A stretch of 64,000 bases of DNA from assembly GCF_000523235.1 (NCBI RefSeq), contig NZ_CP006850.1, positions 3,224,001 to 3,288,000 on the forward strand, written 5' to 3'. The stretch is from Nocardia nova SH22a. GTDB taxonomy: Bacteria; Actinomycetota; Actinomycetes; Mycobacteriales; Mycobacteriaceae. Positions 1-9,292 of the stretch are shown here, piece after piece (the stretch's first letter is position 1; every line of letters begins with the position of its first letter). The notes beneath the pieces are model-generated. The model was not told the DNA's origin. It saw only the letters and a program-made list of their open reading frames with translations, and made no database searches. The position numbers and the translations under genes are program-made.

Positions 1-696
1 GAGGTGGGGGTTGTGTTGGTCGGGGTGTGGGGGGATGTGGAGGGCGAGGATGTGGTAGTTGTCGGCGATTTCGATGCCGCATTCGCGGGCCATGGTGGAG
101 GTGGGGTGGCCGCCGAGGAGGGCTGAGGTGAGGGTGTGGACGGCGTTGTGGTGTTCGGAGACGACGGCGCGGAGTTCGCGGACGTAGGCGTGGGAGACGG
201 CGGTGGTCATGGTGTCGAGGATTTCGACGAGGAGTTTGGCGCCGGTGAGGAGGTTGGTGTAGTCGGTGTGGGTGAGGGTGAGTGTGGGTTCGTCGCTCGT
301 GGCGCTGCCGTTGCTGTTGCCGTGGGTGGTGTTGCGGGTGGTGGCGTTGGTGACGACGAGGTCGAAGCCGATTTTGAAGCCTTCGTGGATGGCGTGGTGG
401 ATGGTGTCGATGGGGACGCCTTCGCGGGCCCAGGCGGCGGCGGCGTCTTTGAGGCGTTCGGTTTTTTCGGGGATGTCGCGGCCGTCGAGGAGGCTGATGG
501 CGAGTTCGAGGCAGGTGCGGGTGATGGTGGTGATGTCGCCGTGGATGGCGTCGCCGGGGAGGGTGCCGCAGGGGGCGACGTTTTCGACGAAGTGTCCGAC
601 CATGTGGCGGGACAGGGACCAGACATCCTTCAACGGCGACGACATGGGTCGTCCCGAGAAGGTAAGGCTGGACCGGGTTGAACTGTCGACGGTCAT
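1..696 (-). CDS. PucR/CdaR-type transcriptional regulator, C-terminus beyond window
   Basis: The minus strand is open from an ATG at 696 to the window edge, giving 232 codons without a stop. The start has a GGAAGGAG ribosome site 7 bases upstream. The protein shares its layout with the regulator at 4465-5661: an AWAREGV segment followed by an I/L-D-T motif, a helical region, and an ALLGGH segment matching ALLSGH there. The C-terminal helix-turn-helix expected of this family would lie outside the window. Codons end almost only in C (CTC, CCC, ACC, GAC, CAC) or are GAA/AAA, so the DNA looks like repeats of CC and CACC; neighbours mix C and G endings. This suggests different ancestry or codon selection. 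The family call is an inference from similarity to the intact neighbour. Confidence 0.8.
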   Translation of the reverse strand, partial: MTVDSSTRSSLTFSGRPMSSPLKDVWSLSRHMVGHFVENVAPCGTLPGDAIHGDITTITRTCLELAISLLDGRDIPEKTERLKDAAAAWAREGVPIDTIHHAIHEGFKIGFDLVVTNATTRNTTHGNSNGSATSDEPTLTLTHTDYTNLLTGAKLLVEILDTMTTAVSHAYVRELRAVVSEHHNAVHTLTSALLGGHPTSTMARECGIEIADNYHILALHIPPHPDQHNPHL

Positions 697-873
697 CGCT
701 GACTCCTTCCGCTCCCGAACTTATCTGTTGCGCCGGTTAACGCTAATCACGGGCACGGAAACCCGAGCTGCTTCCCGGATCGTCTGTGGTGAAATCGAAG
801 CAGGTCGCCCCGCCTTTGTGAAGCCTCACAGTGACCGGGGGCCGTGGGTATGCGCGCTCGGCGGTGACCTGGC

Positions 874-1095
874 TCAATGCCACAGTCGGCGGCACGGCAG
901 AGGGCGCATTCCGGGCCGCACCATCCCGTCGACCGTGACGGCCAGACCGGAGTGAACGGCCGCCGTGGCGAACTCCCATGCCTCGGCGCGGGTGGCGGCG
1001 TACTCCAGCACCATCCCGTCGCCGGGCGCGACGCCGTCGAAGTAGACCGTGATCCGGCGGGTGGGGGACTCGGGGACCGTATCGGGGATGTTCAT
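874..1095 (-). CDS. small hypothetical protein (73 aa)
   Basis: The ATG at 1095 is preceded by AAAGGAG at ideal spacing, and the frame runs to a stop at 874. The product is soluble-looking, with a short N-terminal tail, then ITVYFDG, an alternating hydrophobic core and a basic C-terminus ending in H. I do not recognise the family. It lies 177 bases upstream of the PucR-type regulator on the same strand and is divergent from the lipase at 1273. The strong ribosome site is the main reason to believe it. Confidence 0.6.
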   Translation of the reverse strand: MNIPDTVPESPTRRITVYFDGVAPGDGMVLEYAATRAEAWEFATAAVHSGLAVTVDGMVRPGMRPLPCRRLWH

Positions 1096-1272
1096 GAGCC
1101 GTGCTCCTTTGCATCGGTGCAGGAACGAAGCTACGTACTCACGAGTAACTCGAACAGGTTTCAGTGCGGAATTCAGTTCCTTACACAGACCCGCGCGCGA
1201 CGCGCTTGTGACTTGTGAGGACGCGCCGGGAGGATTTCGGCTCCCCTCGCGCGCGCGATACCCTCTTGCCCC

Positions 1273-2487
1273 ATGGGCCCCACCGCGGTCCGGCGGATGC
1301 TGAGTGTCGCCGCCGGCTTCTTGCTGCTGTTCGCTGCCGCCACCACTTCCGCACCGGCACAACCGATCTATCCGGCGCCGGATCCCGATCCGTTCTACGC
1401 CGCACCGGCCGATATCGCCGATCATCAGCCGGGTGATGTGCTGGCGACCAGGCCGATGCCGCCGCTGGACATCTTCCCCGACACCGATGTCACCCTGATC
1501 AAGTTCCGCTCCACCAACTCCGAGGGCAAGCCGATCGCGGCGACCACCACGGTTCTGGCGCCGCGCCACCGGGCGCCCGACGGGCCGCTGCTGTCGTATC
1601 AGACCATCATCAACGGCCTGGGCACCGAATGCGCTGTGTCGCACACCCTCTACACCCAGGACCCCGACCTGATGGTGCGCGAGGCCCCGGCCTACAACGT
1701 GGCACTGCAACGCGGCTGGACCATCGCGATGCCCGATCACCTCGGCCCGCAATTCGCCTACGGTGCAGCGCGTCTGGGCGGGCAGATCACCCTCGACGGA
1801 ATTCGCGCGGTACAGCGCACCGCGGCGCTGAACCTCGCGCACGGCCCGGTGGCGATGGCGGGATACTCCGGTGGCGGGATGGCCACCGCGTGGGCGGCCG
1901 CACTCGCGCCGAAGTACGCGCCGGAGCTGCGGATCGCCGGTGCCGCCGCCGGTGGGGTGCCGATGAACATGGTCAAGATGCTGGAGGGCCTGGGCTACGG
2001 GTCGCATCCGGCGTTCGGCCTCGCCTTCGCCGCGGGACTCGGCCTGGAACGTGAGTATCCGGACCGCTTCCCGCTGTCGGATCAGCTCAACGACAGGGGC
2101 GCCGCGACGCGGCAGGTCCTGGCCAACAGCTGCACGAACGGACTGCTGGCCGCCGGTGCCGGGCACGGCATCACGGAGTTCGCGCGCACCACGTCGATGA
2201 CGGCCGATCCCGTCGCGCGCAAGGTCGTCGAGGACAACAGCCTCGAGCTCTACACCGACAGTGTTCCGAATATGCCTGTCTTCGAATGGCATTCGCCGAT
2301 CGACGGGCTGATCCCGGTGGACTCGATCCGCAATACCGATCACCGCTGGTGCCAGGCCGGAGTGCTGGTGCAGTCGGAGGAGATTCCGGTACCGGACCAT
2401 CTCACCGCCGCGGTACTCGGTATTCCGCAGGTGCTGTCCTGGCTCGAGGGGCGGATGACCGGTCAGCCGATTCCCACCAACTGCTGA
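1273..2487 (+). CDS. secreted lipase, LIP family
   Basis: This 404-aa protein begins with a classical signal peptide (a basic start, a hydrophobic run LLLLFAAATTSA, then an AQ cleavage region). It resembles the secretory lipase family (LIP, PF03583) of mycolata, which hydrolyses triacylglycerols or other esters outside the cell. The nucleophile elbow is GYSGGG near residue 198; the C-terminal acid and histidine are less obvious by eye. Length fits the family. The ATG at 1273 gives the complete signal peptide, although no strong ribosome site is visible. A second member of the family follows at 2658, so the two are probably an old tandem duplication. Confidence 0.88.
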   Translation: MGPTAVRRMLSVAAGFLLLFAAATTSAPAQPIYPAPDPDPFYAAPADIADHQPGDVLATRPMPPLDIFPDTDVTLIKFRSTNSEGKPIAATTTVLAPRHRAPDGPLLSYQTIINGLGTECAVSHTLYTQDPDLMVREAPAYNVALQRGWTIAMPDHLGPQFAYGAARLGGQITLDGIRAVQRTAALNLAHGPVAMAGYSGGGMATAWAAALAPKYAPELRIAGAAAGGVPMNMVKMLEGLGYGSHPAFGLAFAAGLGLEREYPDRFPLSDQLNDRGAATRQVLANSCTNGLLAAGAGHGITEFARTTSMTADPVARKVVEDNSLELYTDSVPNMPVFEWHSPIDGLIPVDSIRNTDHRWCQAGVLVQSEEIPVPDHLTAAVLGIPQVLSWLEGRMTGQPIPTNC

Positions 2488-2657
2488 ACCGGTCGCGGGA
2501 TCGGTTTCGGTCTCGAAGCGGACTCGCGGTGCGCACGATCCGAACACACCACCCGGACAGGCGGATTCGCGCCGGTAATCTCGAAACACCTGGTTCGGTG
2601 CGGAACTCGGGGTAGTGCGCACATGGGGACCAGCGTGAGCACTACTGGGGGTGCGCC

Positions 2658-4049
2658 ATGCGAGTCCGGCATATTCTGGTCACGGCACTGCTGATCGGCT
2701 GTGGTCCCGTCACAGGGGTCGCGGCGGCACAGCCGCCCGTACCCTTACCCGCGATCCCGGCACTTCCGGTGCCCGCGGCGGGTCCGGCACTGCCGCAACT
2801 ACAACAGTGGATCGACGCGCTGATCCCGCCGCCACCCCTGCCGCCCGCCGACGCGGCCGCGTCGGGCGAGTCGGGTGTGACACCGGTGCTGGCCGGACTG
2901 CAGGACGCGGTGATGCCCTCACCGGTGGGCGATCCGCTGCTCGACCAGTGGCCCGCCGGTCTGGACCGGCTGCGTCCCGGCGACGTCATCACCACCCGGG
3001 ATGTGACGGGGACGGCCGCACCGCTGCTGGTGGTGCCGGTGCGCCAGGCACTGCAGTTGAAGTTCCGCACCACCGATGCCCACGGCAACCCGTCGTATGC
3101 CACTGCCACGCTGGCGATTCCGGCCGCGCCGTGGACGGGGCCGGGATCGCGGCCGGTGCTGGTGAACAATCTGCCGATCGACGCGCTGGGGCGCAAATGC
3201 ACGCCCGGATACACCCTCTCGCACGGATTCAGCGGTGACACCGGCAGCACCGATTTCGTGCCGCCCACCACTCAGCTGGCGCTGCTGCGCGGATACGCGG
3301 TGCTGATTCCCGATCACGAGGGACCGCGCATGGCCTACGCCGAGCCCTATGTCGCCGGGCACGCGGTACTCGACTCCATCCGCGCCGTGCGCGCCACCCT
3401 GCCCGCGGAGTTCGCCGACAGCCGGTACGCGATGCACGGATATTCCGGTGGCGCCATCGCGACACGTGGCGCGGTCGCGCTGATCGATTCCTACGCACCG
3501 GAATTGACACCGGTCGTCGTCGGGGCGGCGCTGGGCGGCGTGCCCGCCGACTACCAGATCCTGTCGCAGAGCATGAACGCGAATCTGGCCTCGGGCATAT
3601 TCCTCGCCGCCACCTTCGGGGTGGGCCGGGAGCGGCCGGAAATCCTGGGGCGGATGAACAATCTGGCGCGCTGGGCGGCACTGTCACCGCTCAAGGACAC
3701 CTGTTCCGGGGTGTTCGCGGTGCCGGGCGTACTGTCGCTGCCGATCGACATCGCCGCCGACATGCCCGATCCGCTGCACAGCGCACTGGCCGACGACATC
3801 TATCGGGTCACCCGGATGCAGGGTATGAAATCGTCTGTGCCGCTCTATATCTACAACGGAGAACAGGAATTCTGGATCCCGGCGGCCGGTGCGCGCGAAC
3901 TGTATCGCGATCAATGTTCGATGGGTGTGGCCGCGGTCTACCGTAGTGTCCCGGGCGAGCACTTCATCGCGGCCGGACTCGGCTATCCGGAGGCCATGAA
4001 CTGGGTCGATCAACGATTGCAGGGAGTGCCCGCACCCGACGAATGCTGA
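2658..4049 (+). CDS. secreted lipase, LIP family, with proline-rich N-terminal stretch
   Basis: A 463-aa paralogue of the lipase at 1273. It has a signal peptide (MRVRHILVTALLIGCG), then a proline/alanine-rich stretch of about 80 residues absent from the neighbour, then the same core with the phrase RPGDVITTRDV. The nucleophile elbow is GYSGGA near residue 264. A late GEHF motif near residue 435 is the likely catalytic histidine region. Four cysteines in the mature part suggest disulphides, in keeping with export. The gap of 170 bases to the upstream lipase leaves room for its own promoter. Confidence 0.88.
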   Translation: MRVRHILVTALLIGCGPVTGVAAAQPPVPLPAIPALPVPAAGPALPQLQQWIDALIPPPPLPPADAAASGESGVTPVLAGLQDAVMPSPVGDPLLDQWPAGLDRLRPGDVITTRDVTGTAAPLLVVPVRQALQLKFRTTDAHGNPSYATATLAIPAAPWTGPGSRPVLVNNLPIDALGRKCTPGYTLSHGFSGDTGSTDFVPPTTQLALLRGYAVLIPDHEGPRMAYAEPYVAGHAVLDSIRAVRATLPAEFADSRYAMHGYSGGAIATRGAVALIDSYAPELTPVVVGAALGGVPADYQILSQSMNANLASGIFLAATFGVGRERPEILGRMNNLARWAALSPLKDTCSGVFAVPGVLSLPIDIAADMPDPLHSALADDIYRVTRMQGMKSSVPLYIYNGEQEFWIPAAGARELYRDQCSMGVAAVYRSVPGEHFIAAGLGYPEAMNWVDQRLQGVPAPDEC

Positions 4050-4053
4050 GAGC

Positions 4054-4087
4054 GGGGCATATTCGCGGCGAATCGCTTTTGTGCCCC
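4054..4087 (+). terminator. possible hairpin terminator after lipase gene
   Basis: Four bases after the lipase stop, GGGGCA (4054-4059) pairs with TGCCCC (4082-4087). Inside lies a second near-perfect palindrome, ATTCGCGGCGAAT (4061-4073), and a short T run (4077-4080). The position is right for a terminator, but the outer stem is short and no U tract follows it. Confidence 0.3.
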
Positions 4088-4464
4088 GACCCCAGCCGCC
4101 ACAGGTGCGATTCATGAATTGTCATCGGATCGTCTCCGGCCCCGCTCGAGGTGAATCCGTGGCCGTACCGTGATATGAACGCGGCACCGGCTTTTGCGCG
4201 GGCGGTGCCGCGTTCGGCACCGGCGCACGCACCTTCGGGAGATAAGGAGGTCGACAGTGCGGACGTCGGACCGGCCACCGGTGAGCGGCGACCTGACTCG
4301 AGCCGGCCGCTCACGGCGCACGGTTCGTCCCACGGCACCAGGACTTCCAACCCCTTCCTCGCCGCGGTGATCGTGTGTAGCAGTGGAGCCGCCCGCCGGG
4401 TGCCACCTCACCCCAGGCATCCGGCGGGCACACCTCGCGCGGGGACAGATTCTGGAGCGTTTCG
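4088..4464. other. non-coding gap before PucR-type regulator
   Basis: No open frame here has a ribosome site or recognisable product; the one plus-strand frame (4151-4468) has arginine/proline-rich composition typical of antisense or non-coding GC-rich DNA. The stretch probably contains the promoter of the regulator at 4465. I could not pick out a convincing -10/-35 pair or operator. Confidence 0.4.
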
Positions 4465-5661
4465 ATGACACCATCCGCACCCAGCCTGGCGGCGACGCTG
4501 ACCCGGACAGCGGGCGACGATTCACCCGCCGCGCGCCCCGACACCGTGCCCGAATTCGGCGCCGGAGTGCGGGAATGCCTTGCTCTCGCGGCGGATCTGG
4601 TCGCCGAACCCGATCCGGAGCCCGCCGACGCCGCGCGACTGGCCGAACTGGTCGGGCGCGCGGGCGCGTGGGCACGGGAGGGAGTCGAACTCGACACCGT
4701 CCTGCGCGCCTATCACGAAACCGTGCGGACGGCATTCGCCGATCTGGCGGGCGGGCGCGGCGCGGGCGCGGATCTGGTCGCCGACGCCGACCAGGCGCTG
4801 CGACTGCTCGAAACGGTGACGGTGGCCACCTCGGCGGCCTATCTCGACGAACACCGTTCGGCGGCCCGCCATCACCAGACCGCCGCGCAGACCTTGGTGA
4901 CCGCACTGCTGAGCGGGCACGGTCGCGCCGCGCTGGCCCGCCGCACCGGAATCTCGGTCGCGCCCGCCTATCAGGTGGTGGCGCTGTCGATCCCGGCACA
5001 TCCGGGCGAGTCCGATCCGCGGCGCAACGCCGAGACGGTGGCGCGGCGCAAACTGCGCCGGTTGCAGAGCGCGCTGGCGCCCGTCCTCGGCTCGCGCGCA
5101 CTGTCGCTGCTGTCGGTCGACGGCGGGACGATCCTGGTCCCGGTCGACACGGCCGAGGGCGCCACCCGCATCGACGCGCCGGTGCTGACCGCCGAGGCGC
5201 TGGAGGTACTGTCCTCGGCGGCCTCGGTACCGCTCACCGCGACCGTGGTCACCGGGGTGACCGCTCGGATTCCGGACCTGGCCGCGCAGGCCCACGACCT
5301 GCTGGAACTGGTGTGCGCGGTGGGCCGTCCGCCGGGGCTGTACGACATCGCCGATGTGGCGGTGGAATATCAGCTGACCCGGCCGGGCCCCGCCCGCGAT
5401 CACCTGGCCGCCGTGCTGAATCCGCTGGTACCGCATCCGGAGCTGCTGGAAACACTGCGGGCGTATGTGGATTCGGGACTGGACCGCAAATCCACGGCGG
5501 TGCGGCTGGAGATCTCTCCCACCGGCCTCTCGCACCGGGTGCGCCGGATCGAACGGCTCACCGGTGTGACATTGTCACGTCCTGACGGCCTCGCCCGCGC
5601 CAGCCTGGCGCTGCTGGCCTTCGATCTGGATGCCGAGTCCCGCACGAAGGAGTACGCGTGA
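4465..5661 (+). CDS. PucR/CdaR-type transcriptional regulator
   Basis: This 398-aa protein has an N-terminal helical sensor-like domain (AWAREGVELDTVLRAYHETV near residues 70-90), a central GGDEF-like domain of the CdaR kind, and a C-terminal helix-turn-helix (residues about 330-385) with the phrase DRKSTAVRLEISPTGLSHRV, as in PucR/CdaR regulators. It carries no membrane segments. Its stop overlaps the GTG start of the mycolyltransferase-like gene by four bases (GTGA), so the two are translationally coupled and the regulator probably acts on a cell-envelope or lipid signal. A partial paralogue lies at the left end of the window. Confidence 0.85.
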   Translation: MTPSAPSLAATLTRTAGDDSPAARPDTVPEFGAGVRECLALAADLVAEPDPEPADAARLAELVGRAGAWAREGVELDTVLRAYHETVRTAFADLAGGRGAGADLVADADQALRLLETVTVATSAAYLDEHRSAARHHQTAAQTLVTALLSGHGRAALARRTGISVAPAYQVVALSIPAHPGESDPRRNAETVARRKLRRLQSALAPVLGSRALSLLSVDGGTILVPVDTAEGATRIDAPVLTAEALEVLSSAASVPLTATVVTGVTARIPDLAAQAHDLLELVCAVGRPPGLYDIADVAVEYQLTRPGPARDHLAAVLNPLVPHPELLETLRAYVDSGLDRKSTAVRLEISPTGLSHRVRRIERLTGVTLSRPDGLARASLALLAFDLDAESRTKEYA

Positions 5662-6785
5662 CCCTTCCCGCGACCGGTGGTGGTCCGGCACGTCGCAGAA
5701 CCGGGCGCGGCAGGCACCGGAAGGCGCCGGATTCGGATCCGATCGCCAACCTCACCCGTGCCGCGCTGGGCCTCGCGGTGGCCGTGTCCGCCTCGGCGAT
5801 GACCTCCGCGCCCGTGCGGGCCGAATCCGCGCCCACCACCCAGCTGGTGGACCCGTCGGTGACGCGAACGGAGCTGGTACGCACCGAGACTCGCGGACCG
5901 GGCTGGGAACGGCTGTATGTGGCGTCGGCGGCCATGCGGCGGGTCGTTCCCATCGATGTGCTGCACGGCGGCGGTTCCGAACCCCGGCCGACGTTGTACC
6001 TGCTGGACGGCGTGGAGGGCGCGACGACCTCCGGCTGGCTGACCGACGGTGACGCCGCCCGGTTCTTCGCCGGTAAGCCGGTCGACGTGGTGCTGCCGGG
6101 CGGCGGTATGGGCAGTATGTACACCGACTGGGACCACTACGACGGCAACCTGGGCCTCAACCGCTGGGAAACCTTCCTCGTCGACGAACTGCCGCCGTTG
6201 GTGGAGGCCTATCTGCACTCCGACGGCCGCCGTGCGATCGCCGGGGTGTCGATGGGCGCGCAGGCGGCGGTGATGCTGGCCCAGCGGCACAACGGTTTCT
6301 ATCGCGCGGTCGCGGGCATCAGCGGCTGCTATTCCACCGCCGACGAGATGGGCCAGGCGCTCACCCGCATCACGGTGGCCTCGCGCGGCGGCGATCCGGC
6401 GAACCTGTGGGGCCCGCCGAATTCGCCCGAGTGGGCAGCCCACGACAGCTATCTGTGGGCCGATCAACTGCGCGGCACGTCGATCTATCTGTCGGCGGCC
6501 TCCGGCCTGCCCAGCCCGCCGGATCTGGCCACGATCCTCCGCGCGCACGATGTGGCGGGCGCACTGCAGACCGCGGGCGGGGGCGCCGCGCTGGAGGCGG
6601 GTGCGCGCGTGTGCACCGAGCGATTCGCCGCGCGCCTGGACCAGCTCGGCATCCCCGCGACCGTGCGCTACATTCCGGCGGGCACCCATGCCTGGCCGGA
6701 TTTCACCGCCGCGTTGCCGCCGGCCTGGGATGCCCTCGCCGCGGGGCTGGGCATCTCGCGGACCTGGGGGCCGGGGCAGCGCTGA
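5658..6785 (+). CDS. antigen-85-like mycolyltransferase / esterase
   Basis: A 375-aa exported member of the esterase D / antigen 85 family (PF00756), which in mycolata transfers mycolates between trehalose and arabinogalactan outside the membrane. A long basic N-terminus precedes a signal segment (LGLAVAVSASAMTSAPVRA). Family hallmarks are LYLLDGVEG, YTDW, ETFLVDELPPL, the nucleophile elbow GVSMGA near residue 198, and the late THAW histidine motif. The GTG start at 5658 overlaps the regulator stop. Whether it uses mycolates or another acyl donor cannot be told from sequence. Confidence 0.87.
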   Translation: MTLPATGGGPARRRTGRGRHRKAPDSDPIANLTRAALGLAVAVSASAMTSAPVRAESAPTTQLVDPSVTRTELVRTETRGPGWERLYVASAAMRRVVPIDVLHGGGSEPRPTLYLLDGVEGATTSGWLTDGDAARFFAGKPVDVVLPGGGMGSMYTDWDHYDGNLGLNRWETFLVDELPPLVEAYLHSDGRRAIAGVSMGAQAAVMLAQRHNGFYRAVAGISGCYSTADEMGQALTRITVASRGGDPANLWGPPNSPEWAAHDSYLWADQLRGTSIYLSAASGLPSPPDLATILRAHDVAGALQTAGGGAALEAGARVCTERFAARLDQLGIPATVRYIPAGTHAWPDFTAALPPAWDALAAGLGISRTWGPGQR

Positions 6786-6797
6786 CACTCGCCCGGA

Positions 6798-7433
6798 TCA
6801 GCCGAGGGGGCCGAAGGTGGCGAGCATGGCCAGTGGTAGGTCCTGTGGGCTGACGGTGCCGACCACCGGCACCCCGGCGTCGACGAAATCGGCCACCGCG
6901 CGCGGCATGTGGTCGGCCGAGGTGACCACCACGGCGTCGCCGGTGCCGAGACCGCGCATGATCTCGGCGGCGTTGTGCGCGTTCTGGATGGTGTCGCTGG
7001 CCCGCGATTCGATGTGGATCCGTTCCGGCGCGATCGAATGACCGATCAGCCACCGCGCCATGGCATCCGCCTCGGTGGTACCGCCGCGCGGGTTACCGCC
7101 GGTGACGATGATCGGGGAGGCCGGGGAGATCACGGCCTGGACCAGGGCGGCCTGCAGGCGGGCGACGAGTTCCGGGCGCATGCCGCCGTCGGGCAGCAGG
7201 CCGTAGCCGAGGACCACGATCGCGGTACCCGGGCCGTGCGGAAGCGGCAGCGGCGGAAGCGGATCGCCGATGGCCTCGCCGAGCTGTCCGATCGCGCCGA
7301 CCGCGTCGGTGACCGGATCGGCCGTCGCGGTGGTGGCGGTGGTCAGGGTGGCGGCTGTCAGCGCTCCGGCCACCAGCGCGGCGGCGACGAGGCGAATTCC
7401 GGTGGGCCGGAAGGCGGTACGAATGCCGGGCAT
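6798..7433 (-). CDS. YdcF-family (DUF218) exported protein
   Basis: A 211-aa protein with an N-terminal signal or anchor (residues about 12-38), then the DUF218/YdcF fold: AIVVLGYGLLPDG, a PIIVTGGNPRGGTTEADAM motif, and a late VVVTSADHMPRA motif. Members such as SanA and ElyC are linked to envelope integrity. It converges on the mycolyltransferase gene with only 12 bases between stops. The start at 7433 is ATG and includes the whole hydrophobic segment. Confidence 0.85.
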   Translation of the reverse strand: MPGIRTAFRPTGIRLVAAALVAGALTAATLTTATTATADPVTDAVGAIGQLGEAIGDPLPPLPLPHGPGTAIVVLGYGLLPDGGMRPELVARLQAALVQAVISPASPIIVTGGNPRGGTTEADAMARWLIGHSIAPERIHIESRASDTIQNAHNAAEIMRGLGTGDAVVVTSADHMPRAVADFVDAGVPVVGTVSPQDLPLAMLATFGPLG

Positions 7434-7813
7434 CAGGACTCCAGACGATGGGGGACCGTGTCACGCGGGTGTACGCGCGCAGGGCCGGAACGGACAACTC
7501 TGTAGTGATGATCCGATATCTGATCGTGATTGCGCCGTAATTGGTTGCAACGCTGGAAACCTCACGGCACGTACGCCATTCGTGTTGTGACGGCGGCGAC
7601 GCCGGAAAACAATTCCGGGCAGCGCCGGGCCGGTACCTGTCGTTGTGGAAGTTCACTGTCGCCCGATCGGCGTCTCGTGAGATCCCGAAGACACCGGCCG
7701 AGCCCGTATCGAAGGTTCGAGGGCGACCTTAGCGTCTGAATTCGGTTTCGGTGCCGAGCCACGCTGGCAGGCATCCGACGAAGAACACCGACGTTCGGAC
7801 GAAAGGTTCGCCC
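7434..7813. other. divergent intergenic region
   Basis: This 380-base gap separates the YdcF gene (minus) from the lipase (plus) and should hold both promoters. I found no open frame with a ribosome site. It is slightly richer in A/T than the genes around it. No repeat or operator stands out. Confidence 0.4.
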
Positions 7814-9040
7814 ATGAGATCCACCACTCGGCGCCGGTGGCGCAGCGCCGCTGTCGTCGCGGCGGTAGCGCTGTCGACCATCGGCCTGGCGGGGATGTCC
7901 GCGGGGGCGGATCCTGTTGCGGGTCCCAACGATCCGCAGCAGGAACAGCAGCTCGCTCAGATGATCACCCAGGGCCTGAAGGATCCGGCCGCGCACGCCA
8001 TCGCGGATTCCGGGAGTTCCGGCACCGGCTCGGCCTGCACGTCGGGCAGCGGCGCCGGGTCGGGCAACGGGTCGGGCGACTGCTACGGCGGTTCGGGCTC
8101 CAGCTCGGGATCCTCCGGCGGGACGTCCAGCGACACCGTCGGCTACGGTCCGGCGCAGAGCGCGTTCCTGGCGGCCTTCGGGTACGGATTGACGCATCCG
8201 GACGTGGCTCCGCCGGGAACCAACGACTGGAACTGCAAACCGAGCGCGGCCCACCCCGAGCCGGTATTGCTGGTGCACGGCACGTGGGAGAACGCCTACA
8301 ACAATTTCTCGTATATATCGCAGCCGATCAAAGATGCCGGATATTGCGTATTCACGTTCAATTACGGCAAATCCAATCTGATTCAGGGCGGCGGTCTGGG
8401 CTCGGTGCTGCCCGGCACCAACGGCACCGGTTACATCCAGGATTCGGCCAAGCAGCTGTCGCAGTTCGTGGACCGGGTCCTCGCGGCGACGGGGTCGCCC
8501 AAGGTGAACCTGGTGGCGCACTCACAGGGCGGGCTGATGTCGCGGCAGTACCTGAAGTTCGAAGGCGGTGCGGCGAAGGTCGATCACCTCATGACCTTCG
8601 GCGCCACCAATCACGGCACCTCGCTGGACGGTATCGGCGCCCTGGGCCGGATGATCAACAACTTCGGTATCGATGTGCTGGGGCTGGTGGAGATCTTCGT
8701 GGGGCACGCGGGGATTCAGCAGACGATCGGGTCGGATTTCGTCAACAACGTCAATGCCGGTGGTGACACGGTGCCGGGTGTGGACTACACGGTGGTCGGC
8801 AGCCGGTACGACGAGGTGACCAATCCGTACGATCTGACCTTCCTGAAGGCCGGTCCGGGTGCGACGGTTCGCAACATCACCCTGCAGGACGGGTGTGAGC
8901 AGGATGTGTCGGATCACTTGACGATGATGTATTCGCCGCGGGTGCTGTCGATCATTCTGAACACTCTCGATCCGGCTCAGACTCCGGCGCTGACCTGCAG
9001 CTTCAATCCGTGGCTGGTGGGTGGCGGCGGCAAGCTCTGA
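7814..9040 (+). CDS. secreted lipase with Ser/Gly-rich linker
   Basis: A 408-aa exported alpha/beta-hydrolase of the actinobacterial lipase class (PF01674-like). The ATG at 7814 is favoured over the longer frame from 7751 because a GAAAGG ribosome site sits just upstream and the signal peptide (a basic RRRWR start, then AVVAAVALSTIGLAG) begins there. After residue 70 comes a Ser/Gly-rich linker of about 45 residues with two cysteines, then the catalytic domain: oxyanion region VLLVHGTW, nucleophile elbow AHSQGG near residue 237, and a late CEQDVSDHL segment with the probable catalytic histidine. The low-complexity linker accounts for the GGC/TCG repeats in the DNA at about 8010-8140. Confidence 0.86.
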   Translation: MRSTTRRRWRSAAVVAAVALSTIGLAGMSAGADPVAGPNDPQQEQQLAQMITQGLKDPAAHAIADSGSSGTGSACTSGSGAGSGNGSGDCYGGSGSSSGSSGGTSSDTVGYGPAQSAFLAAFGYGLTHPDVAPPGTNDWNCKPSAAHPEPVLLVHGTWENAYNNFSYISQPIKDAGYCVFTFNYGKSNLIQGGGLGSVLPGTNGTGYIQDSAKQLSQFVDRVLAATGSPKVNLVAHSQGGLMSRQYLKFEGGAAKVDHLMTFGATNHGTSLDGIGALGRMINNFGIDVLGLVEIFVGHAGIQQTIGSDFVNNVNAGGDTVPGVDYTVVGSRYDEVTNPYDLTFLKAGPGATVRNITLQDGCEQDVSDHLTMMYSPRVLSIILNTLDPAQTPALTCSFNPWLVGGGGKL

Positions 9041-9292
9041 ACCGTTCGACCCAGCAGTGAACCCGCCCGCCGGATCGCGCGACTCCTGCGTTCCCATCGC
9101 GGTCCGGCGGGCCGCACACCGCCGTGGGGTCCGCAGCGGAGACGGATACGCCGATCTCGAATCCGCGGTCGCCGGATCACACGCACCACGGCGGTACGCC
9201 CGCCGGGCGATGTCCACACACACCGCATCGCCCGGCGGGCCTCGTCGTCCTCACGATTCGTCCGCTCGTGCGGATCAGTTCAAGGAGTTCTC

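Noticed and set aside
136..681. Plus-strand frame of 181 codons, glycine/valine/aspartate-rich
   Set aside because: It is the antisense shadow of the PucR-type gene, whose minus-strand frame has a ribosome site and family similarity.
4151..4468. Plus-strand frame of 105 codons
   Set aside because: No ribosome site, non-coding composition, and it overlaps the start of the PucR-type gene.
8010..8140. GGC/TCG simple repeat
   Set aside because: It encodes the Ser/Gly linker of the secreted lipase.
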